Shown here: piece after piece, positions 23,201 through 34,792 of the stretch
Position numbering within the stretch: position 1 is the first letter of the stretch
How the letters are laid out: each line of letters opens with the position of its first letter
Made by a program: the position numbers and the translations under genes
Assembly (NCBI GenBank): GCA_018417955.1
Contig: JACTVC010000029.1
Location: 558,001-622,000 of the forward strand
DNA from: Laccaria trichodermophora
Lineage: Eukaryota > Basidiomycota > Agaricomycetes > Agaricales > Hydnangiaceae
Length of the DNA stretch: 64,000 bases
Reading direction: 5' to 3'
The notes under the pieces: model-generated
Databases searched by the model: none
Told to the model about the DNA's origin: nothing
The model's input: the letters and a program-made list of their open reading frames with translations, nothing else

Positions 23201-24581
23201 TTAAAGTAAATAAATCCTCTCACCTTCAATAAAGGCTGAGGCTTGGCGAGGAAACCCACTAGGCAAAACGACTCCGACATCTGTGGTGGTACCTCCAATA
23301 TCGACCACAATCATGCTCTTTCCCACACCTTCCTTCTTTTTCAGGTCGATTCCCGAAAGATAAGACGCACCCCTAATAGAATTAGTAGCCCCGGAGGAGA
23401 AGGTGCGGACAGGAAGGTGAACAGCTTCAGCCGCTGTTATTAACGTTCCATCATTCTGCAGGACAGATGATCAGAAAAAGCGGCGGAAACCTCAAGGAAG
23501 AAAAGTCACCTGCGTCAAATAGAGGGGACAAGTAAGCTTCAGCCGCTGCATTGCTAGTTGAAACCCGCGGATGGTACGTCGAGCGTAGGTCATGACGGAA
23601 GCGTTCAAAATAGAGGCGTTCTCCCGTTCTAAAAATCCAACTTGCCCGACTGCGAAGGTCAGTCTTCGTCACAGTGCATGCACTTTGGAACACTTACCAT
23701 CCCGAGAGCAGATGATGTTGAATCCTTTACCCAGTTCTCGGCGCAAAATGTCGCGTGCCTTGTACTCTTGCTTACCTTCAGCATCCAGGCAAGAGTCTAA
23801 GAAACAATGAATGCGTGTCGCGACAAATTGAGAGGAGTAGTATGTACAAACGCCAACGAGGACGATGTTCTTCAGTCCTTTGGCCCGAATGAGGGTGGCC
23901 TGATAAATCAGCTCTCTTTCGTCGAGTTCGCTGATGACTCTTCCATCACTGAAAACTGTCAGCGCAAGTCAAGCTACGAATCATTGTTAAAAAAATACAT
24001 TTGTAAACCCCCTTTTATGACGGCAGTATGACCATTCATAATTCTCTTGAGGTTTTCTGGGAAATCGATAAACTGTCAAAACAATTAGAGTCAATTTGTA
24101 CGCCGCACCGTTGACACTCACAGGTGGAACCTCAGTCGTGTATGGTGCAGCTAGCCGGATCACAGCTACACTTGATAACCTGGTGACATCTGACTGAACA
24201 ACCGCGTTGATGAAATGCTGCAAGACGGTGGGTCAGTAGCTATGAGAAGTCCTGTTAAACTCGTGATTCCTTACTGTAGTCCCAACAGTCAAGCTCAACA
24301 GCTGTGGTCCCGCCCCATCGACCCCTGCGGCTTCCAGCACCTTTTGAATGCCTGTTTCGATTCCGCTTGTAACATCCGACGTCGTTTCCGTCTTGTAAAT
24401 TGCAAGAACACCGCGAGTCGATGGATCCGTTGCTCGAGTGACATCTATGATGACACTATCGGTATTGGTTCCTGCCCAAACATGTTTACCGTCGCCAGTA
24501 CTTGTTGGATCTAAAGATTCAGTTACCTCCAACGTCGACGCCTAGCCGATATCGAGCTTGAGCTTCAGAGCTTGAACCCAT
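20264..24581 (-). CDS. Hydantoinase/5-oxoprolinase-like ATPase with DUF917-type tail
   Basis: Large single-chain member of the ATP-dependent hydantoinase/oxoprolinase family, which opens cyclic imide or lactam rings. Exon 1 starts at 24581 and splices after GVDVGG to give GVDVGGTNTDS, the first phosphate-binding loop. Next come the HyuA N-terminal region (LLSLTVGTT, about 24280), then a second actin-like nucleotide site MIVVDIGGTTTDVG (about 23290), SVGLGGGS (about 23070) and LLVGGG (about 22690). The C-terminal part has EGCGVLGTGGGG (about 22000) and ALDGDLMGRGG (about 21470), typical of the DUF917/thiohydantoin-desulfurase-like domain. The last exons give YTYGLRVT and HPLW, and the stop is at 20264. 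About 18 introns, roughly 950-1,000 residues. Fungal genomes often carry this gene outside clusters, so membership here is uncertain. Its position beside a probable tetramic-acid synthase is suggestive. Confidence 0.87.
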
Positions 24582-26150
24582 GAGATGGTAGATACGAGGC
24601 TGATGATAGCTTGTGAGTGAAAAGAAGCGCTACTTAGCAGAAGATTCTTCCGGCATCCGCCGGTGAGTTCTCTCATGTGTTCGGTCCACTCCTGTTCACC
24701 CTGACAGCGATTGCAAGTTGAGCACATACTAGATAACTTCAGATCAAAACACTAATTTTAGGACCTGGGAGGTTATTTGACCCAGGAGTTTCGTTTTGGA
24801 TGATTCGGGAGAAAACGATGTAGGTCAGGCAGCGTTCAACAAAGAATTGGAGGGAACACACCTCATACCCACTTGTCCCACACTCGTTGGTACCACTTCC
24901 ATGTTCTCCCGAATACCAATCTCGCGCCCTAACGAGCACAATCCGCCGTCTGCCTCGTTTTTCAAGTTTGGATGGGCTCGGTGTTTGTCAGTGTGAAACT
25001 CGAGTGCAGGCGCACACGCCCTTTCATACTTCCGGAAGAAGGCGGTCTCCCATGCACTTCCAAGATGAAGGGGAGGGCTAGGCAGATATCGACGCCTCCT
25101 GGCCGGGTCGAAACGCGGCAACTCGTCCCGTTGAACAAACATCATCACATGACATTTCGCGTACGTCACGCGTCACGCGGTCATGAGTGCGCCTCATAAT
25201 TTGACCATCCAGCGTCATACCTCATCATACAGCAACAACACCCTTTGTAAACAGTAGGCCAACTTTGTTCGAAGATTGTCTGGGAAGAGCATTGGTGAGC
25301 AGTCCTATCTCTGGATTTACCCACGGCGTTTGAACAGGATTTTCGTACGATGTCAGACCCAAGTGTGACCTGCCACAAACCTGCCATTGCCAGCTACTAG
25401 CCTCGTTTTTGGCTTTTTTGATCAAAGCATTCGAATCTCGATTGCGGTTAGAGCACAGTGCCAGTGGTAGAGCATCAAGCTTGCACCTTCAAGTTTCTGG
25501 TAAGTGTGCACGTCCTCACCTCATCTTTCCCAGCCTTTTTTGTAACGTCTGTACTTTAAGCCTTGCACCACCTTTCTTCTTACTTTCCGAGTCGGAACCC
25601 AACACAACATCCCGTCAGGGTAAAGTATTGCAATACTGCACATTCAATACGTCGATTTTACTACCGATGATCCATAGTACATCTCCTCATCCCAGTGCCT
25701 TCCCCCTAACTTCCTCATGTTAAACTCTTTTCAAGTTGGGATTCCGTGGATTTTTGGTGGAATTGGCTCCGAATGATTGGAGGTGGCACGTTTTAACGTT
25801 TAGCGGGTTGTGATTGATGAGGACGAGGACGGGTACTGGTATGCCTTGTGGACCTTGTTACACTCCACTTCAGTGAACCAGTTTTCGGTCCCGAAACTTC
25901 TGAGTTTTGTGACATTCTTTTGTAGAGTTAGTGTAATACATATGTATAGCCGATGAGGTATTACAAAAGAGTTGTAGTAGTAAATTAAATTCAACCCTTG
26001 CAAGTATGTGAGTGGTTTCGTATTGTCTATTGTGGGTGAGAGAAATGTTGTAAATTTTGATACACCAACATATTGGAGGAGGGTATGGGGTGTGGTATTA
26101 ACCTAAACGAGAGGGTGATATATCCACCTTATGAAACGTAAAAACCCTGG
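24582..26150. other. Intergenic region
   Basis: About 1.6 kb. It holds the promoter of the hydantoinase-like gene on its left side and the 3' flank of the Chs7-like gene on its right. The open frames at 24825-25169 and 25409-25723 lack domain signatures and probably are chance. A tRNA-like string near 25455-25500 was examined and rejected. Confidence 0.5.
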
Positions 26151-27396
26151 TCAGATGTCGTCCCAGGCATCTAGTGGTGTATGATTAAATACGAGCAAAA
26201 TAAGAGAGGCGAGGAACATGCCTTCCGTGATGCTTTTCCATGCCAGGTAAAGCAGCCAAACGCAGAGAGTCTCCAGGAGGGTGGCGATGAACGAACCATC
26301 TACCTTTCTTGCAGATCCCTGTCCCGCCGCATCATGAGCTTCAAATTGTGATTGTGTCGATTTGAAAAAACGTACGAAACATATCACTGGACCCAAAAGA
26401 AACCATACGAATTGCGCTAAAATAAAGGAGATGGTCGTGAAGATATAAAAGACTATGGGTCTGTGTTCGTTCAGGACATTGACAATGACGTGTGACATGA
26501 TGATGATAAAGATGAGAGCGGAACTACGTGTCTAAGTCACGACGTCAAGGCGGGAGAAAAGGAAACTCACAGTGCTGGCCATATACTCGTCAAGACGAAT
26601 AGGGGTATACTCTTAATTGTTGAGGGTGGAATGGATGGACCGCCGATAGTTGTGGTGACGCCCAACGCGACGTCGAGTGAGATGTATACCGTACCACCAA
26701 ATAGAATGACGGAGAAGGCATATAACGGCTTGAAAATTTGCAAATGAGGTAGTAAACTATGATGGCTCAAATTTACTCACAACCATTGTCAGCAAGGTTC
26801 CATCAGCAACGACCTGCGTCGCGACAATAGCGTTCGCGAGCAGACCCCAAAAGAGTGCCACGACAACGCCGGCATGAAAAGCGGTCAACACAACCAATGC
26901 CATCGACCCTTGTTTCAAAAAAGATCCCGTCGTAAAAAGTTGAAGTGGGAGTGAGATAAGGTATAAGATCAGGAAAGTCCTAAATTCCAAACGACCTGCA
27001 AAACGGAGGTAATCAGGAGGCCAAAAAGACGTAAGACGAGAGGAAATGTACCGACGGCTGCTTTCCGCCTGTTACACCGGAAGAGTAACCCAACGACGAG
27101 CCAGAAGCTGAGGGCGCACACGACGATGTTCGCAATGTTGCCAAGAGATCCGGAGCCAGGCCCTGTGCGTGGAATACCGCATTTTGGATCGATGCCCACA
27201 GGAGCATTGTTTGGATCTTTCGATACTCCTGTGAGTGCGTTTGGGTCGACTCGTTGGAGCTGTGAAAAGTATTTCGAACGCAACGTAGGAGGAGTCAAAA
27301 GTGGAATTGCCAACGCACCTGTCTGTAGAAGAGGTTACACCATGGGTAGCTTGGTGTACTTCTGCACAAACTATCGAATCTCCCAAAACCAGCCAT
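26151..27396 (-). CDS. CHS7: Chitin synthase export chaperone (Chs7-like)
   Basis: ER membrane protein that lets a class of chitin synthase leave the ER. The start at 27396 gives MAGFGRFDSLCRSTP...C, matching the family's N-terminal F-x-x-(I/L)-C-x-x-T-P-x-x-x-C pattern. A 59-nt intron (GTGCGT to TTTCACAG) joins this exon to LQRVDPNALTG and a GIDPKC motif, equivalent to the G-(V/I)-x-P-x-C-Y element. Seven hydrophobic segments follow (for example LGNIANIVVCALSFWLVVGLL, FLILYLISLPLQLF, IATLLETLCVWLLYLAW). The C-terminus is TPLDAWDDI and stop at 26151. Four or five introns and about 310 residues, as in yeast Chs7. It is a housekeeping cell-wall gene and probably marks the right boundary of the metabolite cluster. 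Confidence 0.85.
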
Positions 27397-27949
27397 GGAG
27401 AAGAGAACGTGGCACGAGGAAGAAGGGGGCTCGGGTTTAAATTGAAAAGGCGAACATGAAGTTCGGAGTCGAAGGTGCACAGTGCACCGCATGGACCGTG
27501 CCGCCCCACGTGGCGCAGAATGATTTTGTCCGAACTAATTTCCGAGCAACATGTTCCTATGTGTTAGCGCAGCCATCGCCGTCTAAGAAAACATTGCTTT
27601 CATCGCAAATTCCATGTCCGGATTCCAGATAGTTCGTGGAATCGACATGGATGAAAAAGTATATATACATCAGTCACGTGGCGGTTGTCACGGCCCGTTG
27701 ACGCGTCGCTCTCAGTGCTCACCACCTCGATTCTTCGCCCTGGGGCTTGCACCAACCCTGCACGCTACTCTCACCTTCTTCACTCCACAACTTGTCCGTC
27801 TTTCTTCATGACTATTTCTATAAGCCCTCATTCCGCTCATACTCTCCCCTCGTCTCTGCCTTCCGCTTCTTTCGCTAAGTCATTTCTCTTGATACCGTCT
27901 ACTCCCCATTTTTAGTGTGTCAATCGATGAGTAGCTGGCATGGCTAGCA
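27397..27949. other. Upstream region of the Chs7-like gene
   Basis: No gene seen. The right half (about 27760-27910) is strongly C/T-rich on the plus strand, as in promoters or 5' leaders of plus-strand genes, and may be the old promoter of the transporter remnant that follows. Confidence 0.4.
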
Positions 27950-28185
27950 GTGTTTTACAACAAGGCAACACCCGCGGGTATATCTCAAGGCCGCGCTGGT
28001 CAGCTTATGCATCGTGCCGCACGCAAACCAGGGCTAGAGGATGTCTTGCGGTATATCGTTTACCACAGCCTGCCTTCGCGCCCCCTTTCCTGGAGTGAGT
28101 ATGTCTTACGCACAAGGGAGGTCGAGCGTTACGGCGGAACCGATACCTCGAAGAAGACAAAGGCATTCATCAAGGAAATGTGGGG

Positions 28186-28893
28186 TGTAGTAAGTCTCAA
28201 ACCTCTGAAGTCACAGCTCCTCTACCCAACTATGACGTACCTTAGATTCCGATCCAGCTTTCAGAGATGTCACCGCCCCATTCCACACTACCATCCTTGG
28301 TGTGGCATATCAGCTTGAAAATGTGAGTTTTACAATTTGTAACCTCAGCGTTTGTCCATAACGAATATTTTGGCCAAATAGATGATCTACACTGCCTCGG
28401 CTCAAATTGGAACTGGCGAGTGAATAAAATCCGTCCTGATGTGTTGAAGAATGGAATGTTATTCTAGGTGGAGGTCAACACCTAACAACGACGGTAAATG
28501 GGTAATGGTTCCTGATTAAGCAAAGGTAGGTGTTTTTAGTTGGGGATTTTAGCGCTCTATATATTGACGGCTCTGGATACAGGTGCAAGGAATATTTTCT
28601 GGTACCGTCGCCGCCATCGTCGTCTTCACTATCATTGGACCTGAGCACGAGTGTTCGCATTATAGATTTGTCCGTTCTGATTACCATGCTACAGGAAACA
28701 CGAGGACTTTGAGCAGCCGGCATTCGAGAAAGGTGGTGCAAGGGAAGAATCTTTGAAAGGCCCAAAACACGTAATCGAGTTGAATTCCGACGAGGACGTT
28801 GAACTAAAAAAGGTAAACACAAGCATATTATCGCGTAATTCCTTTCGTAACCGGATTTTGATGAAAGCCACAGGAAGGCGGGAAGCAAACTGA
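28186..28893 (+). pseudogene. Jen1-like carboxylate transporter, C-terminal remnant
   Basis: Only the end of an MFS monocarboxylate transporter of the Jen1 type is left. Recognisable pieces in order: WGV then IPIQLSEMSPP (about 28186-28280); the overlapping frame AFRDV...GVAYQLEN (about 28255-28320); SAQIGTG (about 28400); VPD-stop-AK (28508-28525); VQGIFSGTVAA (about 28580); IIGPEHE...HEDFEQPAFEKGG (about 28630-28735). Lesions seen: IPIQLSE and AFRD lie in different frames over the same bases, the frame changes again before VPD, and TAA stands at 28517-28519 where the family has Tyr. The upstream transmembrane helices are missing. An 82-codon open segment before it (27950-28196, containing PSRPLSWSEYVLRTREVERYGG) has no transporter character and I do not recognise it. 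Confidence 0.7.
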
Positions 28894-29134
28894 GGCAATG
28901 TTCTACGGGTGCTCGGTTGAGAATTGCGAAGGTGGCAGCTAGCGACATATTTTAACGCATTGATTCTTTTCTTATGAATTTCGAGCTGACAAAAGCTTGT
29001 AGATGTTAGTCGTCATCAAGATAACAGACACGCAAACGTTGTATTCTGGGCCCTGGCTGTAGCACATACAAATTTCACTGTACTTCAAGTAACAAGTCCG
29101 TGCAGACAATGAGCCCTGCCCTATGGCGAATTAT

Positions 29135-29605
29135 CTACTGGCCTACAACCAAAAGCTTGAACGATTCGTAGGTCTTGAACACACCCTGCACATTGACCTT
29201 ATTCGCAGTGCCATCCAACCTCAAGAACCTCCCTGGGGATGCGGCCGACTCAATGCCAACAACTCCCTGGTACTTTCCAGCAGGGTCATCCTGCTTGTGG
29301 ATTTTGAATCGCTCCAAAGAACGAGCGGTGTACTGGGCGTTGACGGTGCCCCCGCCAGAGGCGAGGTTCTGGCCCGCGGTGACTCCAGTCGCATCGAGGC
29401 GGAGGAAGACGTTATCGAAGACGGTGGACTTGAACGAGACAGTCCCGTCGTCGTTTGACACGAGAGTGTAGGTTTCGTAGGTGCCGATGAAGGTTTGGGA
29501 GTTGACTGTGCCACCGCCAGGGCCAGTGAAGCTAGTGACACCTTGCCCATCGAGACGGACGTAGTGGTTGGGGAACTGAACGGACTGAATCGCGACTAGA
29601 ACCAT
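29135..29605 (-). CDS. Small beta-trefoil protein (lectin/fascin-like)
   Basis: Intronless 156-residue frame, start ATG 29605, stop 29135. Repeating motifs show a beta-trefoil: NHYVRLDGQG, NVFLRLDATG and GRFLRLDGT recur about every 50 residues, each followed by a GT- or GGGT-containing strand, and Y-E-(T/S)-(Y/F) occurs twice. There is no signal peptide, so it is likely cytosolic. The family includes fungal fruit-body lectins and fascin-like actin binders. The Q-x-W signature of ricin-B lectins is absent, so sugar binding is not shown. A promoter leader with a possible 5' UTR intron (about 29620-29665) lies to the right. Fold likely, function unknown. Confidence 0.75.
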   Translation of the reverse strand: MVLVAIQSVQFPNHYVRLDGQGVTSFTGPGGGTVNSQTFIGTYETYTLVSNDDGTVSFKSTVFDNVFLRLDATGVTAGQNLASGGGTVNAQYTARSLERFKIHKQDDPAGKYQGVVGIESAASPGRFLRLDGTANKVNVQGVFKTYESFKLLVVGQ

Positions 29606-30771
29606 GATCTACGATGAATGTAAGTCCATGCACGATGCGGAAAGATATGGGTAGAGCTCACGGTTGTAAAATTGTTTAGTGGGATAGAGAGTTTTAGACG
29701 GCGTTTAGCTGCTAGATGCTTCACTTGGGAGAAAGCTGGACAACTGAAGTGAACTTTAGGCTGCATTTATACGCAAGCCAGGAGTGTTGACGCGTGCTTG
29801 GGAGCAGTGCGAACTTCGGGCCATCAGCCGAGGTCAGCAAACTCATCTTCCGTAACATTGTGCAGCTGACGACTCAGATGGCGTACTTAAGACAGGCAGC
29901 TTGGAATCAAAGAAGCTTCTGATGAGACTCGTTCGTGTGTCGGAGCAGTGTCAAGGTAAGAGAATATAATAACATAGGGATAATTGACTCTGCGTATTTG
30001 CAACAACATGCAACTTCAAGTCTTCATAGCATCCATTGTTAGGATTATAAGCAAGATGCAAGCCGAACTACGGATTTCATGTTCTACATCTCATACGCCA
30101 AGAAACTGATTCCCATCCAGGCCTGAAATGAACGATGCCAGGTGACCAATGGTGCGAAGGTCCAACGAAACTCTTCTCCGACTGCTAATCCCCGCAGTAA
30201 GGATTGTGGCGTAATGCCGTTGTCTAAGGGTCGTGTGTCGTAACTACTGCCCCAGTACTGCCCACTGAGTCAATGACACGATATGACGCTATAATTTCGC
30301 AAGCTTATTGCGCGGCTCTTAGCCTAACTGGTGCGGTACTTACTACACCATTCCACGCTCAGGCTCCTCATTTTCTATTTCTCCTTGATTTCTCAACCTG
30401 CCTTGGACAGGTCAGGATTTGCCCACGCTCCTTGAGTTTCTCGTATTTGTTTCTCATACCTACTATTACCGTCATACAATTATAACTGTAAGAAAAGTTC
30501 AGTCCATTGAAAAAGCCCCTCAGTGAGAAGTGTTAGACCTGTCAGGTGCGAAGGCATGACGCAGAATTTCAGCACCAGAGCAAAAGCGCTGGAGATGGCC
30601 CGAGTGACTCGCAAGAAAGACACGAACGCGAATGCACGAATCACGACAAAATCACGAACAAATCACGAATGGTGATTGACTCTGTTTGTATTTACCGCGA
30701 AGCCCTTGCCAAACACGATCAAACAATGATCCTAGAGTTCAGTGACGTTGGTTCAACGAGTTCCACTCGAG
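29606..30771. other. Intergenic region
   Basis: About 1.2 kb without a supported gene. It holds the promoter of the beta-trefoil gene at its left. At about 30628-30670 a short run of CACGAA/CACGAC words separated by 2-6 bases (ATCACGAAC-like) forms a weak microrepeat. Confidence 0.45.
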
Positions 30772-32915
30772 CGCCTCGCAGAAAAAGCCGCAAAGAAGAC
30801 GGAGCAGCAAGCACCGACGCCTCAATGTCGACCTCGACTCCGACAGGCTCAGTGAACGGGGGAACCATCACACCCTTGACGAGTCTGAGCAGACGCAACA
30901 GCAAAGCGGGGAGCCAGGAGGATCTGACGAGCATGGCCAAGTTGAACTTGGCTACTTGTTACTGATAGGTACGTCGTCGTCGTTGTGATGAGTGAGCATC
31001 AGCCGATTGGGATTCAGGCGCGCAGCGGGGGTAATCGAGCCGAATGTGCGATACGCGTGCACGCTGTCATTTTATGGCAGGCTCATTGAAGTTACGGAAA
31101 TTTCGTTGAGCTGCGGCCAGCGGTATGGCTTGTCGGGCGACAAGGGTTCCTGAAAAGTATGTTCTTCCATCCAAGGCGTCTGTTTACTCAAAATCTTTAG
31201 TCTGGATTTCGGCAATCTGTTGCGGAGCGAGACATTGAAATCCCAAAACAAATTGCCATCTACACCATCCGAGGGGAAGGCGAACCATTAGACGTCAAGG
31301 CTGTGGACTTTATCGTCGCTCCGCCTGTGCCAAAGTCGCCCGACTTGAAGCCTACACGGAGGAACTATCAGTCGCGGACTCCGTTGGTGAAGCCAATCTT
31401 AACCTCGCCTACATATGAAGAGCTTGAAGAGATGGACACAGCCACATTCGAGACTAAAGCCGGCTCCAATCCAGTTTTGTCCTCTTCATCCTCGCTTCCT
31501 CGCTACCCCCCTCTATTTATGCGCCTCCTTCCTTGACTCCTCCACCATTTCCCCATTACCCTCCATGCGCTGGCAGACAAAAAACCTAACTAAACCTACC
31601 TCTTCCCCCTCAGCATGGATCACCGCATGGCCGTTCTCGGCGCCAAAGGAACCGGCAAATCCACTCTCCTCCACCTCATCACAGGCGTCCAACCCTGGGA
31701 AGACACCATCTCCATGCCCTAAAAATGGCAAAGTACTCGCAACATTCGGCGGATCAGTTACCCTATGATTTGTGTCCGATTGAGTATTTCCAGCAATTGT
31801 TCAGCCCCCGGGATGGATATTATGGTGCGTGCTTTCTGTTGCTGGTATGATTCTTGGTTGATTGAGTGGGTTATGATAGGCTTGGAGAACGCAGATGGGT
31901 CAATTTGGATTGTCGGGGGCGCATCAGACTCCCGCCGTCCTCTTATATCCACTTTTGCGTACTATCATGCGAGTTATGCATCCTTTTCATCATTCCAGAA
32001 CCTCTTGTTTGTTCCTTTACTATCCCTGTGCCTTCCTTCTCTCTTCATGTTGCTTCCTTGTCCGTTACAAGCTCATGTTCCATCCCTCGTATCGTTTCCC
32101 TTCCGCCTTCCTCACCGTGCCTTGTACAATCTTCGTCTTCCATCTCCGTTCCCTTCATCCACTTCCACATCCCCTTCGTTCTGCGCTCTTATCTTTCCCT
32201 GCCGTCTCCCAACACGCACTGAATTTCCCTTTTAGCGTCGTTTTCGCTCAGCTGGGGTGGAACATCCGTACGTCCTCCTCGGTACGCCTTCTAATCCCAA
32301 CTACTACCACCTACTGACATATGTGACAGACGAACCAAGTAACTATTTGGACATCCATTGACGCCCTTGCCAAAACTATTGAGTACCCTCTCATGTTTCG
32401 TGTTTGGCTTGCATTTCTCCTGGTCGTTGGCGTTTTGTTTTTCTTTCACACGTCCTTGCCCCTTAATTTTCACCTTGCATGTTGTAGTTGTTGTCTTTGT
32501 TATCATCATTGTGGTTGGCGACCTTATCTTCCCCCTCATCACCATCTGCAACTTTCACCTGGATGTTGGCATTGACCCTGGCTGCGATGTTGGGGTTTTG
32601 TGCTGATTTCTCTATCTTCCTTCGTTGTCTTCTTTTTCTTTGCCCTGGGTAATTTTTTCTCCGTGAGGCACATATCAACCTGCCACCGCTTTTGCTCTAG
32701 ATGTTATCCTAGCCATCGCCGTTTTGCGTCCGCACGTCCATCTGTCACTCCAAGCGTCATCTTTGTCGCTTCTTTCTCAGCTCCTGTTACCTAGCTTTCT
32801 TACCGGCATGCGCCACCGTCTGGACACAAGATCTATGCTTCTATGCTGTTGGTGTCGTTCCGACGTGATTTACTACTCCCGATCAACTTTTTGACGTCTA
32901 TCTCTTCTGCGCCGA
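30772..32915 (+). pseudogene. Decayed inverted copy of the ABC-F gene
   Basis: This segment is a diverged copy, in opposite orientation, of the intact ABC-F gene at 52735-57083. The match starts inside codon 10 of the parent (CGCCTCGCAGAAAA), so the start codon is missing. It continues through [19 protein letters not shown] and the first intron (GTACGTCGTCGTCGTTG). The first Walker A reads GLSGDKGS-stop-K. The copy then loses about 1.1 kb holding the rest of the first ATPase and resumes in the intron before the second. The second Walker A (GAKGTGKST) is followed shortly by TAA. Introns, including the long pyrimidine-rich ones, are present, so this is a DNA duplication and not a retrocopy. Similarity fades near 32915. 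It cannot make a working protein. Confidence 0.85.
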
Positions 32916-34792
32916 TATACCATGGTGCTTTCAGAATCTCTTCAGTTTCTTGGTGTTGGCACTCACGTGCATCATGTTTCCCTAAAACCCCTTCCTTTCT
33001 CGCCTATCATCTATATGTTGTTTCGTCACTTGTGCCGTGATGCATAATCCCCGCCTTCCCCTGCCTTTCCTCCAGTAGATATAGCTGTCGTCATTATCTT
33101 AGTGCTTGGCCAGTTCACGATATCTGAAGTACCTTCAGCCTTTGCGCCCCCTTTTAGTAATCGGAGATATTCTAGTGATTGTCATGTGGCACCATCTCGG
33201 CAAGGTGTTTCCACCTCAATTTGAACTACTGAGCGCAAACGCAGTTCAGTGTTGGTTCAGCGGTTGTCATTCGCGCCGTAGTCCTTCGAGAAGACTGGAA
33301 TCAGAAGCGCCCATCGGTCTCAGTCGACGATCTTAGCGAGTAGAGAGCGCAACTCGTTATGTGGTGCATCATGGTTACGGCAGGTGTTGATCGCTAGTCA
33401 ATTGACCAGTTACCAAGGCCACCTCGACTCTCGAGGCCCGGAATGAACATTAATGGCGTTCTGTTGACAGGATCATTATCACCTATAACATGTGCAAGAG
33501 GCCCACTGATAGAAAATCTTTGGCCATCCCTTTCCCGTTCGGCATCTGGGTGAACGCAAATGCAGTGGGCAAAAAATGTGGTTATCCATATCATGCCCAT
33601 CAGCATCACAAAACCCCCATGTTGCGAACACGCAGCTTCGCAAACAATGTGAACATGAACATCGAAAATTGAAATGTGAAGTGCCGCTTTCTCTTGGCTT
33701 TCTCAAATTGTTCTCAAGCTGGGCGTTTCAATGTTGGAACTTGGTGCAGGCACAAGGGGTCCAGGGATCTGAATGCCGGACCGGGAGTTGGGGAGGGGGG
33801 TGGGTCCTCGAGGTCTTAAAAAAATTTGCTACTCAGGCCAAAAACTGGCCAAATGGCCATCAGTTTCACTCTCAGTTTCTCTTTAGCTATTCTAATGTGC
33901 TTTACACAGTCTACAGACACATTTCTGACTCATAACTAATAATCTTTTAATTATTTTCTTCATTTATGCCAAATAACACGTGACTGGCCGACCATCGCAC
34001 TATAGTGCATCTTTGGATTTTAACCAAATGAGAACTGAAATGCCTTTTTGTGACTTATGTTGGCTTAAAAAAATTTACCGACCCCGTGTAATTTTTAAGG
34101 TCCTTGGGCCCCCTTGTGCAGGCAGCAGGCTCACTCTACTTAACCCCTCGTATTCGACGGGCGCCGCTTAGACTTCCCTCGCATTTTCCTTCTTCTCAAC
34201 TCAGTTAAAACTTTCTCGCTCACAAAAGCCATTCTCTACAACGTTAGAGTGTCGATGCATAGTCGACACTCCCAACTCTGAGGAGACTGTTTGGCTGTGC
34301 TTGGCAAGAGCTTCGGAAGCAGATACACATGTTTGTAAACTTTGGTAAACATCATCGTCCACTCACCGGCACCATCCACGACGAGCATGTATTCGCGTTT
34401 GTCCATTCCCTCGGTGTCACTCGGGCCATATCCAACGTCGAAGTGACGAACATTTGAATACAATGGTTCTCTCGGCTGTCACGCACCTTGTGAGCATCCA
34501 AGTTTCAGACAATTTTTCTAATTGACTGCATTGTATAACACTAGTATCCTGTTCAAGCAATTCGCCTGATCACAGCCACGAGGACTGGCACCGGCAAGTC
34601 CTTAAGCTTGAGCTTGAAGCTTGATCTTCAACTTGATGTAAGACGTAGAAGCTTACCTTCTTTTTCAGTTATGTAAACTCAGGCCCTTTCAAAATTTTTG
34701 AACACATTCCTCTCTGTCAGCCTCTCTGCTAGCACAGCATCCCCGGCGTTGTATATTCCACAAGTTATTCTCCCTCATTCGCCACCCATCCA
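32916..34792. other. Intergenic region with a MITE
   Basis: No gene supported. It includes the 364-bp hAT-type MITE (33753-34116). A minus-strand open frame at 34236-34463 has no recognisable domain. The stretch before 34793 is the promoter of the sugar transporter and contains a C/T-rich leader (CTCTCTGTCAGCCTCTCTGC). Confidence 0.5.
33753..34116. mobile_element. hAT-type MITE
   Basis: 364-bp element without coding capacity. The left end is CAAGGGGTCCAGGGATCT and the right end, reversed, is CAAGGGGGCCCAAGGACC, forming imperfect terminal inverted repeats. It is flanked on both sides by the 8-bp direct repeat TGCAGGCA (33745-33752 and 34117-34124), the target-duplication length of hAT transposons. 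A CTTAAAAAAATTT word occurs near both ends in the same orientation. Its mobilising transposase is not in this window. Confidence 0.75.

Noticed and set aside
24825..25169. 114-codon minus-strand frame upstream of the hydantoinase-like gene
   Set aside because: No domain and no compositional support. It lies in the expected promoter region of that gene.
25440..25510. tRNA-like string CAGTGGTAGAGCATC with a TGC-type loop
   Set aside because: The anticodon stem is imperfect and there is no T-arm or acceptor stem, so it is probably chance.
30546..30965. 139-codon plus-strand frame as a functional gene
   Set aside because: Most of it is the decayed copy of the ABC-F first exon fused to unrelated upstream sequence.
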